This document shows, piece after piece, positions 9,801 through 17,456 of a DNA stretch of 64,000 bases. Under the pieces are notes generated by a model. That model was not told where the DNA came from. It was given only the letters and a program-made list of their open reading frames with translations, and ran no database searches. The DNA is taken from contig NZ_JARJHU010000005.1 in assembly GCF_029269825.1 (NCBI RefSeq), forward strand, positions 620,001 to 684,000. Direction: 5' to 3'. This stretch comes from Pedobacter sp. JY14-1. GTDB lineage: Bacteria; Bacteroidota; Bacteroidia; Sphingobacteriales; Sphingobacteriaceae. Both the position numbers and the translations under genes were made by a program. Numbering within the stretch: position 1 is the first letter of the stretch; each line of letters opens with the position of its first letter.

Positions 9801-10050
9801 AGCCCAGCATTCTAAAGATCAGCACGTCATTTTCTCCGGCTGGCAATGCATAGTTGCCTTGTGCATCTGTGATCGTACCCGAAGTAGTTTTACCCTTAAT
9901 CTGGACCGTCACACCGGGCACAGGACCACTTTTGTCAGTTACCTTTCCGGTCACCCTCGTTTGGGCATAAGCAGCAGAAGCCAGCAGGAAAAAAGCAAGC
10001 ACCGCAAACAGCTTAAAACCTCCTGTTCGATTGTAGAGTTTTACATTCAT
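6871..10050 (-). CDS. SusC/RagA-family TonB-dependent outer-membrane transporter
   Basis: This is a 1059-residue outer-membrane importer. A signal peptide (ending ASAAYAQ) is followed by a carboxypeptidase-regulatory-like domain (about 30-115: VTGKVTDKSGPVPGVTVQIKG). The SusC signature region and plug come next (DEVIVTGYKNIERRKATSA, ENLPAASLDVLLQGKLSGV, YVIDGIPI), then a 22-strand-type barrel ending in Phe. No anti-sigma-binding N-terminal domain is present. Control by a soluble LacI regulator, rather than by an ECF sigma/anti-sigma pair, is therefore likely. It is followed directly by SusD and has three operator-like palindromes upstream. Confidence 0.95.
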   Translation of the reverse strand: MNVKLYNRTGGFKLFAVLAFFLLASAAYAQTRVTGKVTDKSGPVPGVTVQIKGKTTSGTITDAQGNYALPAGENDVLIFRMLGYEIKEIALKGRTDLNVEIAESQNGLDEVIVTGYKNIERRKATSAISSITGKEIENLPAASLDVLLQGKLSGVNVQNFTGQPGVKTSLVIRGNTKISASSDGFDGDNLYSNPLYVIDGIPISDDEVRAFDQTGTNFLASLNPNDVESVDILKDASAAAMYGSRAANGVVLIKTKRGQIGAPRISFNMYQGYTAKPQKVSTLIGAAERRQKMDLIYNYGTDAQIANNIPIMLTDSLNPAFNNNNNYQDLFYQSGAIQNYDISASGGSEVVNYRIGAGLYDEKGVVLNTGYKRYSLNSNVGINFSKKLELITSIRASTGKRLNGKGSTFSGNSRPSLYRDIFTISPISMPSSLLQMSENDLESILNPYAYQRNDNINTDISANGELRYSFLEGFRLSSRGAINYSTNKNDYATPSILSDDGRAFARSNYSQYRKYVLTNSLLWIKSIGEKHNLNANFVQEFESRRNEAIYLSGYGIPNDNIKVVKGVASADLSGYSDLSTYGKLSYLGSFHYDYADKYLLDVVWRADASSRFGKNNKWGYFPSASLGWLASEEEFIKKADWINELKLRGSWGRAGDESSIGDVDRYNAYLSGNANYAGSDATTYGGGTAVIPNYNGITNDDITWQQSEEWNVGIDAVLWKGRLSGSVDAYTRNTTGQMLRILIPEYTGYTSTFTNAAGVRNSGIEFTLNARMMPEKSAFQWNPSLNMSFNRNMVTELPNGNRDLYYGNAVYVVGKPLNMYYGYIVDGVINSESDLIVNPYTGAVGSTKWGTLGLGYPNWRDVNGDYMISDNTGAQDQTFFGDPNPFVTGGFTNYFSYKNFSVQILTTFTFGRDIMNNTLAQRLSNGLFYGSASDFAQASITDISQYNYWRQAGDHATLPALNPFMGLYAWRSGQSLFKEPGWYIRIKNINLGYRFEAQKHKWMQSAKINGLRLYGTIDNIAMFQKFSGIDAERVDGQGYDYGDGYPLPTKYTLGLQVEF

Positions 10051-10152
10051 AAATTGTTTGGTTTTTTTAAGTTTAGTTAAATAAAGCAGGCGTTACCTGT
10101 TCACAACACAATATAGAGCACCAAACCATTAATAAATCCGACGTCATTCACA

Positions 10153-10162
10153 CAAACGGTTG
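10153..10162. promoter_or_regulatory. operator-like palindrome 1 upstream of susC
   Basis: CAAACGGTTG followed by CG. It is one of three copies of the CAAWCGNTTG palindrome in the 311-bp gap between the DUF1080 gene and susC, about 100 bp ahead of the susC start. The CG core and outer CAA/TTG are typical of LacI/GalR operators. Confidence 0.5.
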
Positions 10163-10273
10163 CGAATTCCATTCGTTAACTCCACAAAAAACCCAAACAA
10201 CAACAAAAAATCCCAGAAAAACACTTGAAACAGAGAAAAAACACTCATCCAGACACAAACTAAAACAAAAACG

Positions 10274-10283
10274 CAATCGATTG
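10274..10283. promoter_or_regulatory. operator-like palindrome 2 upstream of susC
   Basis: CAATCGATTG is a perfect 10-bp palindrome and the best copy of the locus motif. It lies 121 bp from palindrome 1 and 44 bp from palindrome 3 (start to start). No clean TAnnTTTG element was found for susC in this gap, so the promoter position relative to the operators is open. Confidence 0.55.
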
Positions 10284-10317
10284 ATTATCTACACAGCAAA
10301 AATCACTGAATAAATTA

Positions 10318-10327
10318 CAAACGATTG
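10318..10327. promoter_or_regulatory. operator-like palindrome 3 upstream of susC
   Basis: CAAACGATTG followed by CG. Its reverse complement equals the 10-mer at 2312-2321 upstream of the kinase-like gene, a strong hint that one protein reads both control regions. It lies 34 bp beyond the end of the DUF1080 gene. Confidence 0.55.
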
Positions 10328-10361
10328 CGTAAGAATTGCCTCGAAAAGGCAAAAACATTGT

Positions 10362-10997
10362 TTAATCGGCCAGCGGCCTTACCTTAATATCTTTATAAAA
10401 AACCACGCTGCCCGGGTCATGCCCCTGCAGGGCAAAAGTTCCACTGGAAATTGCCCTGCCACCGGCATTCTTCCTGCCTATTTCCTCTGGCTCAGTGAAT
10501 TCCACTACGGTTTTCCCATTGATCTTGATCGTAATGTCCTTGCCTTTGACCATGATGTACTCTTCATACCATTCATTGTCCTTCACATAGGTTTCCTTTA
10601 CGTCCTTAATCCCATAAAGACTTCCGGTCCGGCGCCAGTCGCCATGAGAGTTGTTCACCTGCACCTCATAGCCTTTATCTGGAAAACCCTCCTGCTGAAA
10701 TGCAGTATGAAAATAAATGCCCGAGTTGGCACCTGGTTTGGTCATGACCATTGCCTTAAATTCGAAATTCTTAAAATTGTGCTGCTTTACCGATCCGTCA
10801 TAAAACAGGTGCGAAATTGGTCCGGCAACCTTGATCGTGCCGTTCTCTACACTGAATGTCTGTGGGTTCTGGTTCTTTTTCCAGCCGTTCAGGGTCTTGC
10901 CGTCAAACAGGCTGATCCATTTTCCACCTTGGTCCTGTTTCACACTGGAGCAAGAGAGAAACAAAGGGAGCGCACAGATTGCAAATAATTTCTTCAT
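10362..10997 (-). CDS. DUF1080 (3-keto-disaccharide hydrolase-type) lipoprotein
   Basis: This is a 211-residue lipoprotein (lipobox LFLSC at residue 16) with one DUF1080/concanavalin-like beta-sandwich. Visible blocks are WISLFDGKTLNGWKK, the NSGIYFHT strand, GYEVQVNNSHGD and GTFALQGHDPGSVVFYKDIKV. Some DUF1080 proteins cleave 3-keto-glycosides made by Gfo/Idh/MocA oxidoreductases. That makes it notable beside the GH109-type enzyme, which also works by C3 oxidation. It is upstream of susC in the same direction with a 311-bp operator-bearing gap, so susC may have its own promoter. Activity is inferred, not shown. Confidence 0.85.
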   Translation of the reverse strand: MKKLFAICALPLFLSCSSVKQDQGGKWISLFDGKTLNGWKKNQNPQTFSVENGTIKVAGPISHLFYDGSVKQHNFKNFEFKAMVMTKPGANSGIYFHTAFQQEGFPDKGYEVQVNNSHGDWRRTGSLYGIKDVKETYVKDNEWYEEYIMVKGKDITIKINGKTVVEFTEPEEIGRKNAGGRAISSGTFALQGHDPGSVVFYKDIKVRPLAD

Positions 10998-11071
10998 GAT
11001 TTTAGGTTAAAAAAGTGTGTCTGGTTTTTTGTGTTATATTATTCAACCCATAAAGATAGTAAAACAAGTGA

Positions 11072-11108
11072 ACAAGCTTGTAACTAAGGCGCATTCGCCC
11101 TATCTTTC
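11072..11108 (+). promoter_or_regulatory. candidate GH92 promoter with palindrome on the -33 element
   Basis: TTG (11078-11080) and TATCTTTC (11101-11108, one base off TAnnTTTG) are 20 bp apart and precede the GH92 start by 32 bp. The perfect palindrome ACAAGCTTGT (11072-11081) covers the TTG. It resembles the other operator-like sites in its CAA/TTG arms but lacks the CG core and is shorter. Confidence 0.4.
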
Positions 11109-11140
11109 GGCTGTAAACACCAAATAGCAACCTTAAACCC

Positions 11141-13447
11141 ATGAAGCCATTCCTGAAAACGGCACTGGTCCTGGCGCTGGCCTTCGGCTATACCGCCAAA
11201 GCGCAGCAGAGAGACCTGGTCCAGTATGTAAATACTTTGCAAGGCACCGATTCCCACTGGGGGCTTTCCTACGGAAACACCTATCCCACTACCGGCCTGC
11301 CCTTCGCTACCCATTTCTATTCTGCGCAGACCGGTAAGAACGGCGACGGCTGGAAATATCAATATGCCGCAAAAACCATACGCGGCTTCCAGCAAGTACA
11401 CCAATGCAGTCCCTGGATGGGCGACTATGCCGTATTTTCCCTCATGCCCGGCATCGGAAAACTAAAGGTAAATGAAAATGAGCGCGGGCTACCGTTTAAA
11501 CATGCCAACGAGACTGCCAAACCACATTATTATAAAGTAGGCTTTGACAATGGTGTGGTGACGGAAATGTCTCCGGTGGAACATGGCGCGCACCTGCGTT
11601 TCTCCTATCCCGCCGGACAAGAACCCTACCTGGTACTCGACGGTTATACCAAAGCGAGTGAGGTAAGGATCGACCCAAAAACACGTACCATTACCGGCTG
11701 GGTCAATAACGGACGTTTCATCCCGGACAACTTCAGGAGCTATTTCGTCATGGTATTCGACCAGCCCTTTGAAGCCTTTGGCACCTGGGAAAACAAAAAC
11801 AATACCACTGCCGCCGGCCAGAAGACGGCAAGCGGTGACGGCGCAGGTGCTTACCTTAAGTTCAGAAAAGGGGTAAAAGTGCAGGTCAGGCTGGCCAGTT
11901 CCTATATCAGCCCTGAACAGGCACTTCTCAACCTGGAGCGGGAACTCGGTAAGGCGAAAACACTGGAACAGACTAAATACGCCGCAGCGGACATCTGGAA
12001 CAAACAACTGGGCCGGGTGCTGGTAGAAGGTAGCACAAGGGAAGAACTGGAAACCTTTTATTCCTGTCTGTTCAGGGCCAACCTGTTCTCCAGGAAGTTC
12101 TACGAGACCGGAAAAAATGGTAAGCCATATTACTATTCTCCCTACGACGGAAAGATCCATGATGGCTATATGTATACCGACAACGGATTCTGGGATACCT
12201 TCCGTGCGCAGTTTCCGCTCAACAACATTCTGCATCCTGAAATGCAGGGACGTTATATGCAGTCGCTGCTGGATGCTCAGCAGCAAAGCGACTGGTTTCC
12301 GACCTGGTCAAACCCAGGTATGTCCGGCGTGATGCTGGGCAACCATGCCATCAGCCTCCTGGCAGATGCCTGGGTGAAGGGAATCCATACTTTTGACCCG
12401 GTAAAAGCCCTGGAAGCTTATTACCATGAGAGTACCAACAAGGGGCCTTTCGGGGGATCCAATGGCCGTGAAGGCTGGAAGGATTACTATACCCGGGGCT
12501 TTATTCCGCTTGGCGAGGTGCATGAAAGCACAGCCAAGACGCTGGAATACGCTTACGATGATTTCTGTGCCTATAACCTGGCCAAAGCTATCGGCAACCA
12601 GCATTTCATGAACATCTATGAGCGTCAGATGTACAATTACCTCAATGTATTCGATCCTTCGGTGGGCTTCATGCGCGGCCGTCAGCCATCTGGTGAATGG
12701 ATTCCCGGTTTTGACCCGATCGAATGGGGCGGGCCGTTTACAGAAGGCAATTCCTGGCAGTACAGCTGGTCGGTATTCCATGATATAAAGGGCCTGATCG
12801 CGCTGATGGGTGGCGACCAAAAGTTCAATGCCAAACTGGACAGCCTCTTTACCATGCATTCTAAATTTAAAGTGGGCTCCTATAAACAGGAGATCCATGA
12901 AATGACCGAAATGGTCAACGCCAACATGGGCCAGTATGCCCACGGCAACCAGCCGGTACAGCATGCGCCCTACCTGTATTGCTTCGCCGGAGAACCGTGG
13001 AAGACCCAGCAAAGGGTAAGAATCATTATGGACAAGCTTTACAATGCCACTGAAAAGGGCTATCCTGGAGATGAAGACCAGGGCCAGATGTCTTCCTGGT
13101 ACGTGATCAGCGCCATGGGACTTTACAGCGTATGCCCCGGCACCGACCAGTATGTACTGGGCAGCCCGGTATTCCGCAAAACAACCATCACCCTGGAAAA
13201 CGGTAAAAAGTTCGTGGTCAATGCACCGGCCAACAGCAGGGAAAATGTCTATATTCAGTCGGCCAGGCTGAACGGAAAGGAACATTCGCGCAACTGGATC
13301 AGTTATAACGACATCGTGGCCGGCGGTACGCTTGACCTCGAGATGTCTGCCACACCGAACAAGCAGCGCGGCACTACTGAAGCAGACAGGCCTTATTCTG
13401 TCTCGGCAGTTACGGGAAAGCGCGGTACACAGACCAGCGGCAAATAA
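11141..13447 (+). CDS. GH92-family glycosidase (alpha-mannosidase type), secreted
   Basis: This is a 768-residue exported enzyme (signal peptide ending TAKAQ). It has the GH92 order: an N-terminal beta-sandwich with GNTYPTTGLPFATHFYSAQT and IRGFQQVHQCSPWMGDY, then the (alpha/alpha)6 domain with the catalytic block GDEDQGQMSSWYV (residues 643-655). In GH92 the general acid Glu and catalytic Asp act with a bound calcium to trim alpha-linked mannose from N-glycans or yeast mannan. This version has variant residues (GDEDQG where GNDDCG-like is more usual), so the specificity may differ. It sits at the edge of the SusCD locus with its own promoter. Confidence 0.88.
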   Translation: MKPFLKTALVLALAFGYTAKAQQRDLVQYVNTLQGTDSHWGLSYGNTYPTTGLPFATHFYSAQTGKNGDGWKYQYAAKTIRGFQQVHQCSPWMGDYAVFSLMPGIGKLKVNENERGLPFKHANETAKPHYYKVGFDNGVVTEMSPVEHGAHLRFSYPAGQEPYLVLDGYTKASEVRIDPKTRTITGWVNNGRFIPDNFRSYFVMVFDQPFEAFGTWENKNNTTAAGQKTASGDGAGAYLKFRKGVKVQVRLASSYISPEQALLNLERELGKAKTLEQTKYAAADIWNKQLGRVLVEGSTREELETFYSCLFRANLFSRKFYETGKNGKPYYYSPYDGKIHDGYMYTDNGFWDTFRAQFPLNNILHPEMQGRYMQSLLDAQQQSDWFPTWSNPGMSGVMLGNHAISLLADAWVKGIHTFDPVKALEAYYHESTNKGPFGGSNGREGWKDYYTRGFIPLGEVHESTAKTLEYAYDDFCAYNLAKAIGNQHFMNIYERQMYNYLNVFDPSVGFMRGRQPSGEWIPGFDPIEWGGPFTEGNSWQYSWSVFHDIKGLIALMGGDQKFNAKLDSLFTMHSKFKVGSYKQEIHEMTEMVNANMGQYAHGNQPVQHAPYLYCFAGEPWKTQQRVRIIMDKLYNATEKGYPGDEDQGQMSSWYVISAMGLYSVCPGTDQYVLGSPVFRKTTITLENGKKFVVNAPANSRENVYIQSARLNGKEHSRNWISYNDIVAGGTLDLEMSATPNKQRGTTEADRPYSVSAVTGKRGTQTSGK

Positions 13448-13533
13448 AACTTTAAAAGTGGAACTCATGTTTTGGGGGTAAAAAATAAAGATATACTGAA
13501 CTATTGCTTAAATTGCCTGCTTTTATATACCTT

Positions 13534-16008
13534 ATGAGCAGACCCTGGAACAGAACCGCCCTCACCTTCCTATTCACCGCAGTTGCCTTCCTGCCCCTTC
13601 AGGCGCAGACTGTAAGACCGGAAACAGCCGACAGTACAGCATACCGTGGTACGGCTACTAAGATCAACGCGTTGGTGCATACCAAACTGCAGGTAAAGTT
13701 CGATTACACAAAAAAATACCTTATCGGTAAGGAATGGCTGACCCTGAAACCCTATGCCTATGCGACCGATTCCCTCACGCTTGATGCCAAGGGGATGGAC
13801 ATCCGCTCGGTGGCTCTGGTAGAAGGCGGTACACTCCGCCAGCTCAAATACAGCTATGACCAGGAACAATTGCGCATACAGCTGGGCAAATCCTTTGCCC
13901 CGGGCCAGAACTATGTCGTATTCATTGACTATACCGCGAAACCGGATGAACTGAAGACAAAGGGCAGTGCAGCCATTACCGATGCAAAAGGACTTTATTT
14001 CATCAACCCGGACAGTGCCGTAAAAGGCAAGCCGGTACAGATCTGGACGCAGGGCGAAACCGAGTCCTCATCGGCCTGGTTCCCGACGATTGATAAACCC
14101 AACCAGAAGACCACCGCCGAGATCAGCATTACCGCACCGGCCAGATATGTGACCCTATCTAACGGAAAACTGGCCAGTCAGGTCAAAAATGCAGACGGCA
14201 CACGCACCGATACCTGGAAAATGGACTTACCGCATTCGCCGTATCTGTTCATGATGGCTGTAGGTAATTTTCGCATTTATAAAGATAAGTGGAAAGAAAA
14301 AGAAGTCAACTATTACCTGGAGCCTGCCTATGCGCCTTATGCAAGACAAATCTTTGGGAATACCCCGGAAATGATCGGCTATTTTTCCAAACTCCTGGGC
14401 GTAGATTATCCCTGGAACAAATACAGCCAGATCGTGGTGCGTGATTATGTGAGCGGGGCCATGGAGAATACAACCGCTACACTGCACGGCGATTTCGTAC
14501 AGCGCACGCCAAGGGAAATGCTGGACGAGCATTTCAGCCAGGCGGAAAGTACTATCGCCCATGAACTGTTCCATCAGTGGTTCGGCGATTACGTGACCGC
14601 TGAAAGCTGGAGCAACCTGACTGTAAATGAATCGTTCGCGAATTACAGCGAAGTACTCTGGGCAGAGCATAAGTATGGAAAAGATGCGGCAGATGAGCAC
14701 AACTATGAAGACATGCAGCAATATCTGGGATCTGAAAAGGATGTCCTGAAAAACCTGGTGCGTTTTCACTACAGCGATAAAGAAGAAGTGTTCGATGCGG
14801 TTTCTTATCAGAAAGGCGGACGTATTCTGCACATGCTGCGCAGTTATCTGGGCGATGCCGTGTTCTTCAAAGGCCTGAACATCTATCTGAAGCAGAATGC
14901 TTTCAGAAACGGCGAGGCCCATCAGTTGCGCCTGGCACTGGAAGAAGCCAGCGGACAGGACCTCAACTGGTTCTTCAATCAATGGTATTTCCAGGCAGGA
15001 CATCCGCAGGTGCAGATCAGTTACAACTGGGATGCCTCGTCGAAATCCCAGAAAGTAACCTTGAAACAAATCCAGCAAGGCCAGGTCTTTACGCTTCCGC
15101 TGGACATTGACCTGTATTCAGGAGGAAGTAAAAAGAGATTTTCGATAATAGCTAACCAAAGGGAACAAACTTTCAGCTTTGATGCGCCGGCAAAACCTGA
15201 GCTCGTCAATGTAGACGCCCGCAAGATCACGCTCTGGCAGAAGGAGGACCAGAAAGGCCTGGCCGAATTTGCAGTACAATATGCCCGTGCGCCTTTATAC
15301 ACAGACCGCCTGGAAGCCATAACCGCTGCTGGAAAAGAACAGCAGACCGCGGAAGGCCGGCAGCTCCTGATCAGGGCGCTGGACGACAAATACCATGCAT
15401 TGCGGCTGCTGGCACTCGACTCAATAAACTTCGAAAATGCAGCACTCCTGAATGCCGCCCTCCCTAAAGTGCGCAGTATGGCATTGGGCGACCCATCGAA
15501 CATCGTTAAGGCTAAAGCACTGGAACTGCTGGGTGCGCGTAAAGATGCTGCAGACTTGCCGCTGTTCCGTAAGTCGCTCGAAAGCCAGAGCTATGCAGTG
15601 CAGGCGGCAGGCCTGATGGGCCTTGCTATGCAGAATGATCAGGAGGCACTGGATGCAGCCAAGAAACTGGAAAAAGACCATAAGAAACAGCTGACGTCGG
15701 CCATTATACAGGTATACGCCAAATCTGGAGGTACCGCGGAAGTTCCCTTTGTAGTCTCAGGATTTTCCACAATGGGCGCTCAGGACCAGGTGAGCACCAT
15801 TCCAGCCTTTCTCGCCATGGCCATGCGCACGGATGATATGGCTACGGTGAGACAAATTATCGATACGGCGAAACAACTTGGCCTGAAATACAAACAATAT
15901 GGCATTCACAATTATGTCACAAAACTAATGGGCCAGCTTAAACAGGCAATGCAGGGTAAAACCGAAGCAGTGCAGTATATAGACAAGACCATACAGGAAC
16001 TTCAGTAA
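13534..16008 (+). CDS. M1-family zinc aminopeptidase, secreted
   Basis: The chosen ATG at 13534 gives 824 residues with a clean signal peptide (TALTFLFTAVAFLPLQAQ). A TTG 30 bp upstream is in frame but would spoil it. The exopeptidase motif GAMEN is at 308-312 and the zinc site HELFH at 343-347, with the third ligand E366 (HExxH-x18-E). This is a complete M1 active site. The long C-terminal part is helical and repeat-like, as in other M1 enzymes. It removes N-terminal residues from peptides in the periplasm or outside. It follows the GH92 gene by 86 bp, so joint breakdown of glycoprotein is possible. Confidence 0.92.
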   Translation: MSRPWNRTALTFLFTAVAFLPLQAQTVRPETADSTAYRGTATKINALVHTKLQVKFDYTKKYLIGKEWLTLKPYAYATDSLTLDAKGMDIRSVALVEGGTLRQLKYSYDQEQLRIQLGKSFAPGQNYVVFIDYTAKPDELKTKGSAAITDAKGLYFINPDSAVKGKPVQIWTQGETESSSAWFPTIDKPNQKTTAEISITAPARYVTLSNGKLASQVKNADGTRTDTWKMDLPHSPYLFMMAVGNFRIYKDKWKEKEVNYYLEPAYAPYARQIFGNTPEMIGYFSKLLGVDYPWNKYSQIVVRDYVSGAMENTTATLHGDFVQRTPREMLDEHFSQAESTIAHELFHQWFGDYVTAESWSNLTVNESFANYSEVLWAEHKYGKDAADEHNYEDMQQYLGSEKDVLKNLVRFHYSDKEEVFDAVSYQKGGRILHMLRSYLGDAVFFKGLNIYLKQNAFRNGEAHQLRLALEEASGQDLNWFFNQWYFQAGHPQVQISYNWDASSKSQKVTLKQIQQGQVFTLPLDIDLYSGGSKKRFSIIANQREQTFSFDAPAKPELVNVDARKITLWQKEDQKGLAEFAVQYARAPLYTDRLEAITAAGKEQQTAEGRQLLIRALDDKYHALRLLALDSINFENAALLNAALPKVRSMALGDPSNIVKAKALELLGARKDAADLPLFRKSLESQSYAVQAAGLMGLAMQNDQEALDAAKKLEKDHKKQLTSAIIQVYAKSGGTAEVPFVVSGFSTMGAQDQVSTIPAFLAMAMRTDDMATVRQIIDTAKQLGLKYKQYGIHNYVTKLMGQLKQAMQGKTEAVQYIDKTIQELQ

Positions 16009-16038
16009 ACACACGATTAATAACCATAAATTACCCAA

Positions 16039-16563
16039 ATGAAAAGAAGCACGCTTTTAGTTCTGGCCCTTTTAGCCAGCCTCACCTTCTCCTGCAAGAC
16101 CAAAAAGATCGCTGCAAGGCCGGAACCGGCCCCAATGGAAAAACCGGGCGGTGACGATGAACTAGACAAGATCAGGAAACAGATGCCTAATGACGAAGTA
16201 GAACGCACTGAGAACGGCATCAAGTTTACCTTCAGCTCAGAAGTCCTTTTTCCTACCAATTCCTCTTACCTGAGCGATGCGGCAAAAAGCAAACTCGTCG
16301 ATGTAGCAAAGATTTTGAGTTCGAAGGACCCTAAGCGAAAAATACAGATTGACGGCCACACAGATGCTACCGGCACACCTGAATACAATATCTGGTTGTC
16401 GGAAAAGCGGGCAGTTTCGGTGAAAAATTTCCTGGTCGCACAAGGCATAGAAGAATCACGGATCAAAACCTCCGGAAAGGGCGCCAACCAACCTGTAGAT
16501 ACCAACAAAACACCCGAAGGCCGGCTGAAGAACAGGCGCGTAGAGGTTACCCTGCTGAAATGA
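16039..16563 (+). CDS. OmpA-family peptidoglycan-binding lipoprotein
   Basis: This is a 174-residue lipoprotein (lipobox LTFSC at about 19) with a charged linker and a C-terminal OmpA domain. The domain shows FSSEVLFPTNSSYLSDAAKSKL, then IDGHTDATGTPEYNIWLSEKRA, then GKGANQPVDTNKTPEGRLKNRRVEVTL, which contain the Asp and Arg that hold diaminopimelate. It anchors the outer membrane to the wall. It follows the M1 gene by 30 bp. There is no sign of a partner that would give a more specific role. Confidence 0.88.
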   Translation: MKRSTLLVLALLASLTFSCKTKKIAARPEPAPMEKPGGDDELDKIRKQMPNDEVERTENGIKFTFSSEVLFPTNSSYLSDAAKSKLVDVAKILSSKDPKRKIQIDGHTDATGTPEYNIWLSEKRAVSVKNFLVAQGIEESRIKTSGKGANQPVDTNKTPEGRLKNRRVEVTLLK

Positions 16564-16619
16564 GCTTGGCAGCGTACTTACTGCCTTAGCCTTTTACCAC
16601 CTAAGACATATGTCCAGGG

Positions 16620-17420
16620 TCAACTCCTGAGTTTCTGCTGAAGCTGAAAAAGGTATTGCACCGATTTTATCAGACCGCTGCCATACCAGGAGAACAACTC
16701 TCCGTCCACCAGCATTACCTGAACACCTGGAAGCTGCCGTTGCAGTTCTTCCAGGTGTTCCTGTCTAAAGGGATAGGGAATTGATGCAAGCATAACGATG
16801 TCCGGGTCCGTTTCCCGGATTGTGGTGATGTCCAGGTGGATGTAACGGTGCTTCCCCGCCACATTCCTGAGCCCGTTGCGGACAAGCAGGTCACTGATAA
16901 AAGTATCCCTCCCTGCGGCTATATAAGGGTAATTTCCAACCAGGTAAATTACTTTTTTATCGATTTTTTGCTGCGCAGCCAGTGATTGTAAATCGCTGAA
17001 ACCTGCCTGCAGCAAATGGTTGAGATAGCTGGCTTCAGGTTCGCGGTCGACAATCGAACCTACAGATGCGATCATGGTCATGGCGTGTTCCAGGGTGGCA
17101 ACGTCACTGGTCCATACCGGAAACTCATCTGCCAGCTGGCTGAGTTCGCCCCGTCGGTTTTCTTCCTTACCTGCAAGAATCAGGTCGGGCTGAAGACTGC
17201 GTATTTTTGCCAGATCCAGCATCTTGGGATCGCCGACTTTAACCCTGGCGGCAAATTTCGCAATCGGATGGATGCAGGAACGGGTAAGGCCCACTACTTC
17301 GTTATCAAGGCCGAGTTCAAAAAGGAGTTCGGTCTGAGAAGGCACGACTGAAACGATCCGCTTAGGAGGAAAACTGAATTGCATCGTTCTGCCAAGCTGA
17401 TCTGTAAAACTACGCTGCAT
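16620..17420 (-). CDS. BtuF-like helical-backbone metal/cobalamin-binding protein without signal peptide
   Basis: This is a 266-residue class III substrate-binding fold: two Rossmann-like lobes joined by a long helix. It opens with PPKRIVSVVPSQTELLFELGL, followed by GDPKMLDLAKIRSLQPDLILA, the family pattern for cobalamin and iron-chelate receptors. No export signal is visible at the ATG, which is unusual for a periplasmic receptor. Similar orphan proteins exist in Bacteroidota with unclear function. No permease or TonB receptor for cobalamin is adjacent. A perfect -7 element lies just before the start. Confidence 0.75.
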   Translation of the reverse strand: MQRSFTDQLGRTMQFSFPPKRIVSVVPSQTELLFELGLDNEVVGLTRSCIHPIAKFAARVKVGDPKMLDLAKIRSLQPDLILAGKEENRRGELSQLADEFPVWTSDVATLEHAMTMIASVGSIVDREPEASYLNHLLQAGFSDLQSLAAQQKIDKKVIYLVGNYPYIAAGRDTFISDLLVRNGLRNVAGKHRYIHLDITTIRETDPDIVMLASIPYPFRQEHLEELQRQLPGVQVMLVDGELFSWYGSGLIKSVQYLFQLQQKLRS

Positions 17421-17424
17421 ATGA

Positions 17425-17432
17425 CAAAGATA
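17425..17432 (-). promoter_or_regulatory. candidate -7 element of the BtuF-like gene
   Basis: Read on the minus strand it is TATCTTTG, a perfect TAnnTTTG. A TTG at 17449-17451 (minus) lies 16 bp upstream. The element ends only 4 bp before the start codon at 17420, so the transcript would have almost no leader. Confidence 0.4.
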
Positions 17433-17456
17433 TACATAGGGGCCGCTCCAAACGAT

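Noticed and set aside
12308..13468. Long open frame (386 codons) on the minus strand opposite the GH92 gene
   Set aside because: It mirrors the GH92 codons, has no domain, signal or family resemblance, and the plus-strand gene is certain.
13504..13533. Upstream TTG start for the M1 peptidase
   Set aside because: It adds ten residues in front of a clean signal peptide; the ATG at 13534 is the better start.
16568..16585. GGCAG...CTGCC hairpin after the OmpA-type gene as a terminator
   Set aside because: Only 5 bp of stem and no solid T-run follow; too weak to call.
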